15,368 nt of DNA from an uncultured Alphaproteobacteria bacterium (GCA_903905285.1 CAIVFQ010000173.1:1-15368), one strand, 5' to 3'. Counted from the first letter of the stretch, positions 1-8,169 are shown. Translations and numbers: made by a program. The notes: a model not told the origin generated them from the letters alone.

Positions 1-326
1 TCCCTTCAAATGGTCGATATCACAATCGCCATCTTCGCCGCCGTCCACGTCAATAAAACTCTAAAATTTAATGATGCTATCTTTAGTTAAAAGTCTCTAA
101 AATTAAACATAAGATACCCCTTTACTAAAAAATAAATTTATCAGCAAATAGCAATGTATAAAGTGTTTATAAAGAGTTAATTTGGTAATAAATACACAGA
201 CTATTCTTTTCTTTCATTCTCAAAGGCATGGCGAGAGAAAAAATTCTGTTGCAATTTAATGAATTTTTTAGATAGGCTGACCCCCGTGTGTACCAATTCA
301 ACCAAGTAAATGTAACAGGGAGTCCC
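1..326. other. AT-rich leader region without a convincing gene
   Basis: No complete gene is visible. Bases 1-60 differ in composition from the rest: read on the minus strand they give a short acidic Asp/Gly-rich frame (containing DVDGGEDGDCDIDH) that runs out of the window and is closed upstream by a stop at 61-63. This could be the edge of a leftward gene or a remnant, but 20 codons cannot decide it. From 61 to 287 the DNA is strongly AT-rich, with stops in all frames. It presumably holds the promoter for the operon starting at 327, but I could not pick a clear -35/-10 pair. Confidence 0.4.
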
Positions 327-590
327 GTGAAAACGACTAATTCTTTTTTAAAAGCTATTTCTATGTTCGTCCTAATGTTTTCCCTTATTCAAGATGCTTC
401 TTGTGCTGGCGATGATATAGATGTGAAAATCCTCAAACACCACAAGTTGCCCGTGGGCGTCATGTTACCAAGCCCTGATTCGGCTGCAGCGAAAAAACAG
501 AAGAACTTATTCACTCAGTGCTCCACTATGGTGTGTTGGTATCCATTGCTAAGAATTCATATGACGAACCCCCTTTTACACATTATTTAG
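327..590 (+). CDS. 5' fragment of a frameshifted gene: signal peptide and linker of the CarF-like protein
   Basis: The GTG at 327 has a good Shine-Dalgarno (AGGGAG, 317-322), better than the alternative GTG at 288. The first residues (MKTTNSFLK, then a hydrophobic run SMFVLMFSLIQ ending ASC/AGD) form a signal peptide or amino-terminal membrane anchor. A polar linker follows (HHKLPVGVMLPSPDSAAAKK). From about position 498 this frame gives low-quality sequence and stops at 588-590. The next frame is already open from 479 and continues smoothly into the Kua domain. Adding one A to the A6 tract at 492-497 would join the two as SAAAKKTEELIHSVLHYG. I infer that this is the amino-terminal part of the gene below, split by one base. 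It could also be a genuine short secreted peptide, but that is less likely. Confidence 0.6.
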   Translation: MKTTNSFLKAISMFVLMFSLIQDASCAGDDIDVKILKHHKLPVGVMLPSPDSAAAKKQKNLFTQCSTMVCWYPLLRIHMTNPLLHII

Positions 591-1123
591 GGGGTGCTGT
601 TGTTGGCTACCTTAGTGCTGATTTTTTAAGTGGCTTTATTCATATGATTATAGATAATTTAGACCCAGAAAAAGTGCCACTTTGGTTAAAAACAATTTGC
701 AATGATTTTCATGCGCACCATAAAAAACCCTTAGGGGCTGTTTACGATAGTTTTTGGTACCAAAACAGAGAAATGTATTTAGTGGGAGATGCTTTTCTTG
801 GAGTGTCTGTTGCACTTGGTCTAATGGGGTATGATTTGAGTGCTCTTACTTTTGCTGTGACAGGGGCATTAACATCTGTTACAAACTGGACTCATGCTTG
901 TGCGCATGGCAGACTTAAAGGCAATAAAATTATTACCCTGTTACAACGATGTGGTCTACTTCTTGATAAAGAAAGCCATCATATACATCACACAAAGTTG
1001 GATCGTAATTTTTGTGGTTTAAACGGTAGTATGAATTTTGTTGTAAATCGTATTTTTTGGACATCTCGGACAGTTGTGCGATGGTGGAAAAAAGATAGTT
1101 CTAAAGAAATAAATAATGGATAA
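518..1123 (+). CDS. CarF/TMEM189 (Kua)-family lipid desaturase domain protein, frameshifted at its 5' end
   Basis: The protein resembles the lipid desaturase domain shared by myxobacterial CarF, animal TMEM189/PEDS1 (plasmanylethanolamine desaturase) and plant FAD4. The family signature is a set of membrane-embedded histidine motifs that bind two irons. Seen here are SADFLSGFIHMIIDN (an early His after a membrane segment), FHAHHKKP (the equivalent of REHHxDP), THACAHG, and ESHHIHHT near the end. At least two hydrophobic stretches flank the middle motif. Known relatives introduce a vinyl-ether bond (plasmalogen) or a trans double bond into membrane lipids; which one applies here cannot be told. 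The GTG at 518 has no Shine-Dalgarno, and the frame is open upstream to 479, so the true start is probably at 327 with a one-base loss in the poly-A tract. The stop overlaps the era start by 8 bases, suggesting translational coupling. Confidence 0.72.
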   Translation: MLHYGVLVSIAKNSYDEPPFTHYLGGAVVGYLSADFLSGFIHMIIDNLDPEKVPLWLKTICNDFHAHHKKPLGAVYDSFWYQNREMYLVGDAFLGVSVALGLMGYDLSALTFAVTGALTSVTNWTHACAHGRLKGNKIITLLQRCGLLLDKESHHIHHTKLDRNFCGLNGSMNFVVNRIFWTSRTVVRWWKKDSSKEINNG

Positions 1124-2012
1124 AATTGCTAAAAAGTGTGGCTTTATTGCCATCTTGGGCGAACCGAATGCCGGAAAATCAACGTTAGTGAATGCCTTTG
1201 TTGGCAGCAAAGTTTCGATTGTATCGCCCAAGGTGCAAACCACCCGCCGTCGAATTTTAGGCCTGACTATTCAGGAACAAACCCAGCTGATTTTTGTTGA
1301 TACACCCGGTATTTTCAAGCCTAAGAGGTCGTTAGAAAAAAGCATGGTCAAAACAGCGCTTGAGGCCCGCCAAGGCGCTGATAAAGTGTTATTGATAGTT
1401 GATTCGCGACAGAAATCCTTTGAAAGCAGTTTCTCTGTTTTAAGGCAGTTGGGCGAAAATCAATCTGTCATTTTGGTCTTGAATAAAATTGATTTGCTAG
1501 AGCCTTCTCGGTTGTTGGCGATTATTCAAAAGTTTCGCCCCTTCCCGCAAATTAGCGACACGTTCATGATTTCTGCCTTAACGGGCGAGGGGGTCGCTGA
1601 CCTGTTGCAATGGTTGACGGTCAGAATGCCTGAAAGCCCGTGGCTATACCCAGAGGATCAGCTGACGGATTTGCCGTTACGATTGTGGGCGGCAGAAATC
1701 ACCCGGGAACAATTGGTTTTACAATTGCAGCATGAACTGCCTTATGAAACCTATGTCGAGACTGAAACATGGGAAAACTTTGAAAACGGCAGCGTCAAAA
1801 TTCAACAGGCTGTGGTGATGGCAAGATCAGCACAAAAGGGCATTATTTTAGGCCGCCAAGGGCAGCGTATTAAAGCCATCAGCCAAAAGGCCCGCCTTGA
1901 AATGGAAAAGCACCTTGGTCACCCTGTTCACTTGTTTTTGTTTGTTAAGGTTACTGAAGACTGGATGGATAAACCATCTATATTAAGGGAAGCAGGTATT
2001 TTAGAGTCATGA
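1116..2012 (+). CDS. era: GTPase Era
   Basis: Era is an essential GTPase that binds 16S rRNA near its 3' end and acts in 30S subunit maturation. The 298-residue protein has the full GTPase set: P-loop GEPNAGKS (15-22), QTTRRRI switch region (41-47), DTPG (62-65), NKID (123-126) and SALTGEG (153-159). The carboxy-terminal KH RNA-binding domain carries the GxxG loop GRQG (246-249) and the family ending VKVTEDWMDKPSILREAG. Length is normal. It begins inside the last codons of the CarF-like gene and its TGA overlaps the tpiA start (ATGA), so the three are probably co-transcribed. The common alphaproteobacterial partners rnc and recO are not adjacent here. Confidence 0.97.
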   Translation: MDKIAKKCGFIAILGEPNAGKSTLVNAFVGSKVSIVSPKVQTTRRRILGLTIQEQTQLIFVDTPGIFKPKRSLEKSMVKTALEARQGADKVLLIVDSRQKSFESSFSVLRQLGENQSVILVLNKIDLLEPSRLLAIIQKFRPFPQISDTFMISALTGEGVADLLQWLTVRMPESPWLYPEDQLTDLPLRLWAAEITREQLVLQLQHELPYETYVETETWENFENGSVKIQQAVVMARSAQKGIILGRQGQRIKAISQKARLEMEKHLGHPVHLFLFVKVTEDWMDKPSILREAGILES

Positions 2013-2713
2013 AAACGATTGTTGCAAATTGGAAAATGAATGGCAGCTTGGGGCTGTTGCATCAGGCCCTAAACGCTTGGCAAATGAAGGATTCACCAAA
2101 TATTGTTGTCTTGTGTCTGCCATCGGTCTTTCTTCCCGCAGCCCATAACCTTTTGCATCAGCCTAATTTTTTCATGGGCGGGCAAGACTGCCACACCAAC
2201 CTTCAAGGAGCCTTTACAGGCGATACCAGTGCCCAGCACCTACACGACGCAGGGTGCCGTTACGTATTGGTTGGCCATTCAGAACGCCGCCAGTATCACC
2301 ATGAATCAAACGCGCTTGTTAAGGCCAAAGCACAGGCCGCGCTGACAGCTGGGTTAACCCCCATTATTTGCATTGGCGAATCTTTGGAACAAAAGGAACA
2401 GGGGCTGACCCTGTCTGTGCTTAAGGAACAAATCGAACACTCTGTGCCTGATAATAAGGCATCAGACTTTTACGTTGCCTATGAGCCCATTTGGGCCATT
2501 GGAACGGGTCTTGTTGCTGCCCTGGAAGATATTCAGCAAGTGCATGCCTTTTTAAAGAAGGAACTAGGTGCCCGCATAAAGCTGTTGTATGGCGGGTCGG
2601 TAACGGCTGATAATTACGCCTCTATTCTAGATTTAGAAAATGTTGATGGTATCCTGGTTGGTGGTGCTAGCCTTAAGGCTGATGATTTCGGTAAGATGGT
2701 ACAGTATAGCTAG
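2009..2713 (+). CDS. tpiA: Triosephosphate isomerase
   Basis: This enzyme interconverts dihydroxyacetone phosphate and glyceraldehyde 3-phosphate in glycolysis and gluconeogenesis, in the cytosol. The 234-residue sequence keeps all active-site elements: Asn7 and Lys9 in NWKMNG, the electrophilic His90 in VGHSERR, the catalytic base Glu159 in YEPIWAIGTG (which also begins the mobile loop), and the phosphate-binding LYGGSV (193-198) and ILVGGASL (215-222). It is somewhat shorter than the usual 250 residues, with the shortening in loops rather than motifs. The ATG overlaps the era stop in an ATGA, indicating coupling. No further gene follows on this strand before the tRNA. Confidence 0.97.
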   Translation: MKTIVANWKMNGSLGLLHQALNAWQMKDSPNIVVLCLPSVFLPAAHNLLHQPNFFMGGQDCHTNLQGAFTGDTSAQHLHDAGCRYVLVGHSERRQYHHESNALVKAKAQAALTAGLTPIICIGESLEQKEQGLTLSVLKEQIEHSVPDNKASDFYVAYEPIWAIGTGLVAALEDIQQVHAFLKKELGARIKLLYGGSVTADNYASILDLENVDGILVGGASLKADDFGKMVQYS

Positions 2714-2926
2714 CAACCCCCATAGAATGATTACAGCGATGTTTGTGATATCTATGCGGACAGAATTTAAAAGATTATCCCATGAAAGCCTTGGATTTCT
2801 TGAGCTTTTAATAAATCGTTGATGTGCGAAGATTTTTAATGAGGTTGCACCGTAGATTTGACGGCTTTTTATTGACGGCTGACATTTTTTTGTGTGTAAT
2901 ATCAGCCAGTACCCGTGGGGGTAGTT
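2714..2926. other. Intergenic spacer between tpiA and the tRNA
   Basis: No credible coding frame is seen. The 3' part contains the tRNA promoter and a 9-base direct repeat TTGACGGCT (2858-2866 and 2872-2880), so there are two possible -35 boxes 14 bases apart. I found no strong terminator for the era-tpiA operon. Confidence 0.5.
2872..2900 (+). promoter_or_regulatory. Sigma-70-type promoter of the tRNA gene
   Basis: A -35 box TTGACG (2872-2877) and a -10 box TGTAAT (2895-2900) are separated by exactly 17 bases. Transcription would begin near 2907, leaving a leader of about 20 bases before the tRNA at 2927. Motif quality, spacing and location agree. The call is by eye. Confidence 0.65.
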
Positions 2927-3003
2927 GGGCCTGTAGTTCAGTTGGTTAGAACCCGCCGCTCATAACGGCGTTGTCGTAGGTTCGAGTCCTACCGGGCCCA
3001 CCA
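2927..3003 (+). tRNA. tRNA with CAU anticodon, probably tRNA-Ile2 (lysidine-modified)
   Basis: A full cloverleaf of 77 bases can be drawn. The acceptor stem is GGGCCTG with CGGGCCC (one T-G wobble), the D stem GTTC/GAAC, the anticodon stem CGCCG/CGGCG around loop CTCATAA, and the T stem GTAGG/CCTAC. The discriminator is A and the CCA end is encoded (3001-3003). The anticodon CAT is shared by initiator Met, elongator Met and Ile2. The pairs C4-G69 and C5-G68 are those known to favour recognition by TilS in E. coli tRNA-Ile2, so I prefer Ile2 over elongator Met. The D stem has T-A pairs where GCTC/GAGC is more usual, but pairing is kept. The 3' end overlaps the end of the convergent HAF-repeat gene. 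Confidence 0.93.
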
Positions 3004-3843
3004 TTTTCCCTTCAAACTAGCCATCCAGTGGATAGGCTTGATGGCAACTAAACAAAAGAGATACGCATATTGGACAGTGTGATCCAGCCAGTTTGGGCTA
3101 GCCGTCACTGTAGGTATTATGGCTTGCCAGAAAAGAAGCTCATGGTCTTTTTTCCCGATTCCAGTCACGACCTTACCGTCTCCACTAATGTTAGAGGCTT
3201 TCATAAATTGAAAACCATCTGGTATTTTTACACCCTTTTCAACCAATACCTGTCGAATAGAGCGCATACTCGACGATTGAGTCCAGATAAACGCATCAAC
3301 GCCATTACCGTCTAAACCGTAGCCTTCTTGTATCGAACCGACAATCACTCTTCCCTTGTCATCACAAGCCAAAGAAACGCTTTGTGGTCCACTCTCTAAG
3401 CGACCGAGAGACTCTGGAGCTCCATTTCTCCAAAGGTAGGCCTCATGAAGCGGTTTGTACTGACCATCGCTTAAACGGAAATATCTGTGTACTCTTTTTT
3501 CTGGGGGAACAACAAACACCTTTGTATATTCTTTCGCCCCTACTGTTATAGAACCGTCAGAACTTTCGGCATGTTGCCAAAATGTAGGTTCATGGGGTTT
3601 GAATGAATCTAATGAGCTTGTTGAACCTAATGAACCCACCGGACTTCCTGCATCTGTAACTGAATCAAATGAGAAAACATAAGGGACTTTGGGCCTAAAT
3701 TCCCGTAATTCAGTATCCGACCTAGAGGACATGACTTGAAATGAAAAGCGGGCTTTATCTGGTTCCTCACTTAAAATTGATGATTTAGACTGACTATTTA
3801 CCAAAATCACGAATAGTATGATAAAAAATAACACTTTTTTCAT
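2989..3843 (-). CDS. Exported HAF-repeat protein, shorter paralogue
   Basis: This 284-residue protein has a signal peptide (MKKVLFFIILFVILVNSQS) and short repeats of the HAF type, in which a [N/S]xDGxxxVG turn is followed by an aromatic FxW strand: SSDGSITVGA, CDDKGRVIVGSI, ISGDGKVVTGIG, with DAFIW between. Such repeats are known from secreted or surface proteins and probably fold as beta-propeller blades; no enzyme activity is implied. It is a paralogue of the gene upstream: both contain DAF[IV]WT, then S[MI]xSI, then xxLxExGVxxxxG, then SxDGKxVxGxG and an ATIP/AIIP ending. Compared with that gene it lacks the central repeats. The start is preceded by a segment like that of its neighbour (AGAGT...CGTAT). 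The carboxy terminus diverges completely, and the stop lies inside the tRNA T-arm, so the 3' end may be truncated. Confidence 0.75.
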   Translation of the reverse strand: MKKVLFFIILFVILVNSQSKSSILSEEPDKARFSFQVMSSRSDTELREFRPKVPYVFSFDSVTDAGSPVGSLGSTSSLDSFKPHEPTFWQHAESSDGSITVGAKEYTKVFVVPPEKRVHRYFRLSDGQYKPLHEAYLWRNGAPESLGRLESGPQSVSLACDDKGRVIVGSIQEGYGLDGNGVDAFIWTQSSSMRSIRQVLVEKGVKIPDGFQFMKASNISGDGKVVTGIGKKDHELLFWQAIIPTVTASPNWLDHTVQYAYLFCLVAIKPIHWMASLKGKWWAR

Positions 3844-3879
3844 ATACGAAGCACTCTACTCTGTAATTAAAATCTGGAC

Positions 3880-5163
3880 CTATTTACTTGATTCCACGGT
3901 GTGAACAGTTGATGAAGAAGATAAAGATGCAGGGAGTAAGCCTCTTACAACATTGACAAGAAAAGAGCCAACCCGTTGACTGTACGACAAAGCAGGCGTG
4001 ACCATCGGAATTGTTGCTTCCCAACCGCGAGTTCCGTCATTAAAAACACCAACACCTACAACTTTTTTGCCATCCCTGCTGATGCCTGTCGCTTTTGTTA
4101 ACGTCCAGCCTTTTAAATCCACCCCGTGTTCAGTTAATAATTTTTGAATTGATAGCATGGCTGATTGTTCAGTCCATACAAAAGCATCCAAATCCTCTTC
4201 GAAACCTCTACAATATTCTTCCAATGACGTCGAGCCCACAATAACCGTTCCATCGCCATTGCAGGCGAGAGCCTGACTCTGGAAATATAGAAAATAATCA
4301 AGAAATCCCCTCCTTCCAGAAAAACCAAGTAATTTTGGTTCAGACCCATTTCCTGTCCAATAACAAGCCTGATAAAGGGGGAATCTTTTCGCTCCAAGGC
4401 CCACTGGAATATCTCTAAAACCATGCTGAGATTTTCCTGCGATAACTGTACCATCGGCGCTTACCGCAATAGCTTCACCATAAGGAGAATTCTCTGTGTT
4501 CAACACAGAGAATTCTTCACCGCTTGTGCTATCAACCTTTGGCGTTTGTGAACAAGCCTGTTGGAAAACCCAGTCATGGCCTAACGGTCGTAATGTACCA
4601 ACAGCTATGGACCCCTTAGAGTCAGTTCCATTGAGCCAACCTGCAGCGTCGTTGTCCACATCCGATAAGACTTGTTCATAATGGCCATCGCTGTTCCTTT
4701 GCCATTTACACGGCCTCATAAGTGCAGAGTCGCAATTAAAGAGCATACCAACAATCGTTGATCCATCGTCACTAACGCCCCGGGCTTGGCTTCCATCACG
4801 TAACAGTGTGCAGGAATATCCACTAGCCATTTTTACCCATGCACATGCATAGCTTCTTTTCTGGCCAACAATTATCGTTCCGTCGTGATTGATTCCGTAA
4901 GCAGAACTATCCTCGGAATCTAAGAGGCTTTTTCCTGTGCTGGTTATAATAAAAATTTTTGATGATTTATTGCCCACAATCAGCGATCCATCACCGCTAA
5001 CCAGGAGGCTATCTACGACTCCTAAATCTTGGAATGAAAAAGACGAAGAAGGAAGGCCAACATGTAAACGACATTCTTGAATTGGATCTGAAGACTCTGA
5101 AGATTCGGCCCGATAACTTAAGAAACTTAACAATACTAAGCCAGCCAAAAGAAATTTTTTCAT
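3880..5163 (-). CDS. Exported HAF-repeat (beta-propeller-like) protein
   Basis: I chose the ATG at 5163 over the TTG at 5178 because it begins a classic signal peptide (MKKFLLAGLVLLSFLSYRAES) and because the downstream paralogue starts at the same point. The mature part has about seven repeats with the pattern [S/N]xDGxxxVG: SGDGSLIVGN, NHDGTIIVGQ, SDDGSTIVGM, DSKGSIAVGT, SADGTVIAGK, NGDGTVIVGS and SRDGKKVVGV. Seven copies would suit a seven-bladed propeller. Several repeats carry an aromatic CxW or FxW strand. Function is unknown; families with these repeats are extracellular or envelope-associated. It begins 35 bases after tyrS on the same strand and precedes its paralogue by 36 bases, so all three may be co-transcribed. 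A 31-base perfect palindrome lies inside the coding region (4486-4516). Confidence 0.8.
   Translation of the reverse strand: MKKFLLAGLVLLSFLSYRAESSESSDPIQECRLHVGLPSSSFSFQDLGVVDSLLVSGDGSLIVGNKSSKIFIITSTGKSLLDSEDSSAYGINHDGTIIVGQKRSYACAWVKMASGYSCTLLRDGSQARGVSDDGSTIVGMLFNCDSALMRPCKWQRNSDGHYEQVLSDVDNDAAGWLNGTDSKGSIAVGTLRPLGHDWVFQQACSQTPKVDSTSGEEFSVLNTENSPYGEAIAVSADGTVIAGKSQHGFRDIPVGLGAKRFPLYQACYWTGNGSEPKLLGFSGRRGFLDYFLYFQSQALACNGDGTVIVGSTSLEEYCRGFEEDLDAFVWTEQSAMLSIQKLLTEHGVDLKGWTLTKATGISRDGKKVVGVGVFNDGTRGWEATIPMVTPALSYSQRVGSFLVNVVRGLLPASLSSSSTVHTVESSK
4486..4516. repeat. Perfect 31-base inverted repeat inside a coding sequence
   Basis: Two 15-base arms (AGAATTCTCTGTGTT and its exact complement) flank a single C at 4501. 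Pairing stops at both outer edges. The hairpin lies in the loop between two HAF repeats (protein segment FSVLNTENSPYG) and keeps the frame. Nothing else in the gene resembles it. A near-loopless perfect palindrome of this size is unlikely by chance in coding DNA. It has no T-run, so it is not a typical terminator. Confidence 0.85.
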
Positions 5164-5198
5164 ACGCGCTACTCTCAACTGAATTTAAATAATGAAGA

Positions 5199-6452
5199 TT
5201 AAGATTTAAATTCTAACCATAAGTGTTTCTTTTTTCCCACTGATAATTTTATTGGTTGGTCATCCATGAAATCTTCAATCGTTATCAATGCTTTCGCATC
5301 CTCTACAACCTGGTCATTCAAACGAACACCTCTGCCCTGAACAAGACGCCGAGCCTCGCCCTTGCTAGCAGCCAATTGCGCATTAACCAACAGGTCATCA
5401 ATGGCTACGGGCAAATCACCTGCATTCAGGCTAAACTTTACAAGACTGTCAGTATTTTCACCTTGCCCCTCAAACAGTTGAAAGGCTGTATGATGGATCG
5501 CTTCTAAACTTTCAACGCCATGAGCCAAGGTTGTGGTGTGGTCAGCCAGAATCTTTTTGGCTTCGTTAATTTCAGCCCCTTGTAAGGCTTCAAGCCGCGC
5601 AATTTCATCCAAAGGCAATTCCGTAAACAAACGCAAATAGCGCCCCACATCACGATCATCCGTATTGCGCCAAAATTGCCAATAGTCATAAGGCGACAAC
5701 AAGTCAGCATTTAACCACACCGCCCCTTGGGACGTTTTGCCCATTTTGGCGCCATTGGCCGCGGTGATTAAAGGGGTCGTCAAACCATAGGCGGGCTTAT
5801 CGGCAAGCCGTCGTACCAACTCTACCCCATTAATAATATTCCCCCATTGATCAGATCCACCCAGTTGCAGTTGGCAACCATAATGACGATTTAAATGCAG
5901 AAAATCATAGGCCTGCAAGATCATGTAATTAAATTCAAGGAACGTTAAGGGCGACTGACGCTCAAGCCGCAGCTTCACACTGTCAAAAGTTAACATGCGG
6001 TTGATGGTAAAGTGCGTACCGTAATCCCGCAGAAAATCCATATAGTTCAACTGACACAACCAATCGGCATTATTAACCATCAATGCATCGGTTTGATTGG
6101 AACCAAAGGTAAGATACTTGGCGAAAACCTGACTAATCCCGTTAATATTTTGTTGGATGTCTTCATCGTTTAACAGCTTTCTGGCCGTATCTTTAAAGGT
6201 TGGGTCACCAATTTTGCTGGTACCACCACCCATCAATACCAAGGGCTTATGGCCTGTTTTCTGCAAAAGGCGTAACCACATAATGCCGACCAAACTGCCC
6301 ACATGCAGGCTGGTGGACGTAGCATCAAACCCCAGATACGCTGGCACGCACTCTTTTTTCATCAACTGGTCAAGGGCCGTTAAGTCGGTTCCTTGGTGAA
6401 TAAATCCACGGGCTTGCGCGGCATGCAAAAAATCAGAATGATAGAGTGTCAT
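5199..6452 (-). CDS. tyrS: Tyrosyl-tRNA synthetase
   Basis: This class I synthetase charges tRNA-Tyr. From the ATG at 6452 the protein is 417 residues, matching the usual 420. The frame is open further upstream, but that part overlaps the anmK start and lacks similarity to the family. The nucleotide-binding motif appears as HVGS (50-53, the HIGH equivalent) after [10 protein letters not shown]. The tyrosine and tRNA regions include [15 protein letters not shown] (198-212), and the second signature is KMGKT (236-240, the KMSKS equivalent). An S4 RNA-binding domain closes the protein (about 350-417, with [17 protein letters not shown]). It is divergent from anmK across 55 bases that must hold both promoters, and is followed closely by the HAF-repeat genes. 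Confidence 0.97.
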   Translation of the reverse strand: MTLYHSDFLHAAQARGFIHQGTDLTALDQLMKKECVPAYLGFDATSTSLHVGSLVGIMWLRLLQKTGHKPLVLMGGGTSKIGDPTFKDTARKLLNDEDIQQNINGISQVFAKYLTFGSNQTDALMVNNADWLCQLNYMDFLRDYGTHFTINRMLTFDSVKLRLERQSPLTFLEFNYMILQAYDFLHLNRHYGCQLQLGGSDQWGNIINGVELVRRLADKPAYGLTTPLITAANGAKMGKTSQGAVWLNADLLSPYDYWQFWRNTDDRDVGRYLRLFTELPLDEIARLEALQGAEINEAKKILADHTTTLAHGVESLEAIHHTAFQLFEGQGENTDSLVKFSLNAGDLPVAIDDLLVNAQLAASKGEARRLVQGRGVRLNDQVVEDAKALITIEDFMDDQPIKLSVGKKKHLWLEFKS

Positions 6453-6507
6453 AATTGAAAACTTCAAAGTAAAATGATCTGTCTTTTTAACATGGGTGAG
6501 ACTGAAA

Positions 6508-7695
6508 ATGGAATCAATTTGGGTGATTGGATTGATGAGCGGCACATCGTTAGATGGTATTGATGCTGCGTATATCAAAACAGATGGTGTTCAGGTTGAA
6601 GAGTTTGGGCCTGGATTAACCGTGCCTTACGAGCCTGCTTTTCGGGCAGCTTTGTTTGATTTGTTGCAAAACCCTTTGTCTACAAACAAAACGACATTAG
6701 AACAAGATTTAACCGACCGTCACACCCGCGTGGTTCGTCAGCTTATTGACGAAAGCAGCATTCAACCCCAGCTTGTTGGTTTTCATGGTCAAACCATTTT
6801 TCATCACCCCCGCACAGAAACGTCAAAGGCTCAGACTGTACAAATCGGGGATGGGCAAAGAATGGCCAATGATTTAGGCATTCCGGTTGTCTATGATTTT
6901 CGCCAAAACGATGTGAGTGAGGGTGGGGAAGGGGCCCCCCTGGTGCCTGTTTTTCATCAAGCCCTGGCCCACGATTTGCCAAGGCCGGTTGCGTTTGTCA
7001 ATGTGGGGGGCGTTTCCAACATAACCGTCATCACCGACAAACGTTTATACGCCGGTGACACAGGGCCGGGCGGCGCACTGATTGATGACTGGATGCAAAA
7101 AAAAGCAGGCGTTTCTTATGATAAAAATGGCGAGATGGCGGCAAGCGGCACGATCCAAAATCATCTGATTAAACAATGGCTACAACACCCATTTTTTGAC
7201 CAGGACTTACCCAAATCATTAGATCGCCAAACCTTTTATCATTGTTTAGGGGACTGTGAACAGTTAAATACGGCTGATGGGGCCGCAACATTAACAGCCC
7301 TCACTGCAAGAGCCATCCTCAAGGCATTGCTGCCTTATCCAGAAATTCAAACACTGATCTTAACGAGTGGTGGGCGCCATAACCTGTTTTTAAGGAAACA
7401 ATTAGGCGAAGTTTCTTGCGTTCAAACTACTGAAGACTTTGGCTGGAATGGAGACCTGATAGAGGCCCAGGCGTTTGCCTATTTAGCCATGCGATCACAC
7501 CAAAACCTTCCCTTGAGTTTTCCAACCACAACGGGGGCTTTTAAATCTGTCAGTGGGGGGGAAGGTTACTTATCCACGTTAGTGCATCAACAGTGGCATC
7601 TTTATGTCGTTTCGGTATATAATGGGCGCAAATTAATCCTTATTCTTCGAATCAATATCTTAGGAAAATTAGTCAATGCGTCACAATTTTGTTGA
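6508..7695 (+). CDS. anmK: Anhydro-N-acetylmuramic acid kinase
   Basis: AnmK phosphorylates and opens 1,6-anhydroMurNAc released from peptidoglycan turnover, feeding cell-wall recycling. The ATG at 6508 is preceded by GGTGAG (6495-6500). Motifs in order are the phosphate loop [14 protein letters not shown] (8-21), GFHGQT (91-96), GDGQRMA (114-120), ESP-equivalent [13 protein letters not shown] (135-147), NVGGVSNIT (165-173), [12 protein letters not shown] (184-195) and TSGGRHN (286-292). The family normally ends soon after TTTGAxxxVSGG. Here about 44 unrelated residues follow to a TGA at 7693. The change coincides with a run of seven G (7555-7561); reading it as six gives SGGRL, the expected family ending, and a stop at 7620-7622. 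The tail is therefore probably a frameshift product and may not matter for catalysis. The ORF overlaps mlaD by 20 bases. Confidence 0.93.
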   Translation: MESIWVIGLMSGTSLDGIDAAYIKTDGVQVEEFGPGLTVPYEPAFRAALFDLLQNPLSTNKTTLEQDLTDRHTRVVRQLIDESSIQPQLVGFHGQTIFHHPRTETSKAQTVQIGDGQRMANDLGIPVVYDFRQNDVSEGGEGAPLVPVFHQALAHDLPRPVAFVNVGGVSNITVITDKRLYAGDTGPGGALIDDWMQKKAGVSYDKNGEMAASGTIQNHLIKQWLQHPFFDQDLPKSLDRQTFYHCLGDCEQLNTADGAATLTALTARAILKALLPYPEIQTLILTSGGRHNLFLRKQLGEVSCVQTTEDFGWNGDLIEAQAFAYLAMRSHQNLPLSFPTTTGAFKSVSGGEGYLSTLVHQQWHLYVVSVYNGRKLILILRINILGKLVNASQFC

Positions 7696-8149
7696 AGCGC
7701 TTATCGGTGCTGTTGTTTTAGCTGTAGCTGGATTCTTTTTTATATCCGTTTATTCCGCAAGCCAAAAAGGTGGGTCGGATGGCTACGTCATGTACGCCCA
7801 ATTCGAACGTATCGACGGCATAAACGTAGGCAGCGACGTCAAAATGAGCGGCGTCAAAATTGGTACAGTGCAACACCTTGAAATTGATTCCAAAACGTAT
7901 CAAGCCAAGGTCACATTGAACTTGCGACGCCAAATTCAATTGCCAAAAGATTCTTCCGCAGAAATTGCCAGCGAAAGCCTGTTGGGTGGAAAATATATCG
8001 CCTTAGTTCCCGGAGGCAGCGAACAGTTTCTAAAATCGGGTGAAGAAATTACCCATACGCAATCGGCCATTAGTTTCGAAGCCTTAATCAGTAAGTTTTT
8101 ATTTTCACAATCCAGTGACAGTAAACATGATGCAAAAGCCGTTAACTAA
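7676..8149 (+). CDS. mlaD: MlaD-family (MCE domain) phospholipid transport protein
   Basis: This is the periplasmic lipid-binding subunit of the Mla system, which keeps the outer membrane asymmetric by moving phospholipids between membranes. The 157-residue protein has one amino-terminal transmembrane anchor (about 8-27) and one MCE domain (about 38-115) with the characteristic [23 protein letters not shown] and [14 protein letters not shown] segments. Length is typical of single-MCE MlaD. A Shine-Dalgarno-like AGGA lies at 7662-7665. The partners mlaE and mlaF are not in the window, so they must be elsewhere or lost. It is followed 20 bases later by gltA. Confidence 0.93.
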   Translation: MRHNFVEALIGAVVLAVAGFFFISVYSASQKGGSDGYVMYAQFERIDGINVGSDVKMSGVKIGTVQHLEIDSKTYQAKVTLNLRRQIQLPKDSSAEIASESLLGGKYIALVPGGSEQFLKSGEEITHTQSAISFEALISKFLFSQSSDSKHDAKAVN

Positions 8150-8169
8150 ACAACTCAAGGTTTAACGAA

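Noticed and set aside
492-498. Programmed -1 ribosomal frameshift (A AAA AAC heptamer)
   Set aside because: The heptamer is present, but the incoming reading frame is not the one needed for the canonical X XXY YYZ arrangement.
1-3016. TCCCTTCAAA shared by 1-10 and 3007-3016, and ACCATTTTCCCTT shared by 2999-3011 and 14228-14240, as attachment sites
   Set aside because: The matches are short, do not duplicate the tRNA end, and are likely chance given the post hoc search.
3880-5178. TTG start at 5178 for the larger HAF-repeat protein
   Set aside because: The ATG at 5163 begins a standard signal peptide and matches the start of the paralogue.
5199-6578. Longer TyrS start 42 residues upstream
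   Set aside because: The extension overlaps the divergent anmK start, has no family similarity, and the ATG at 6452 gives normal length.
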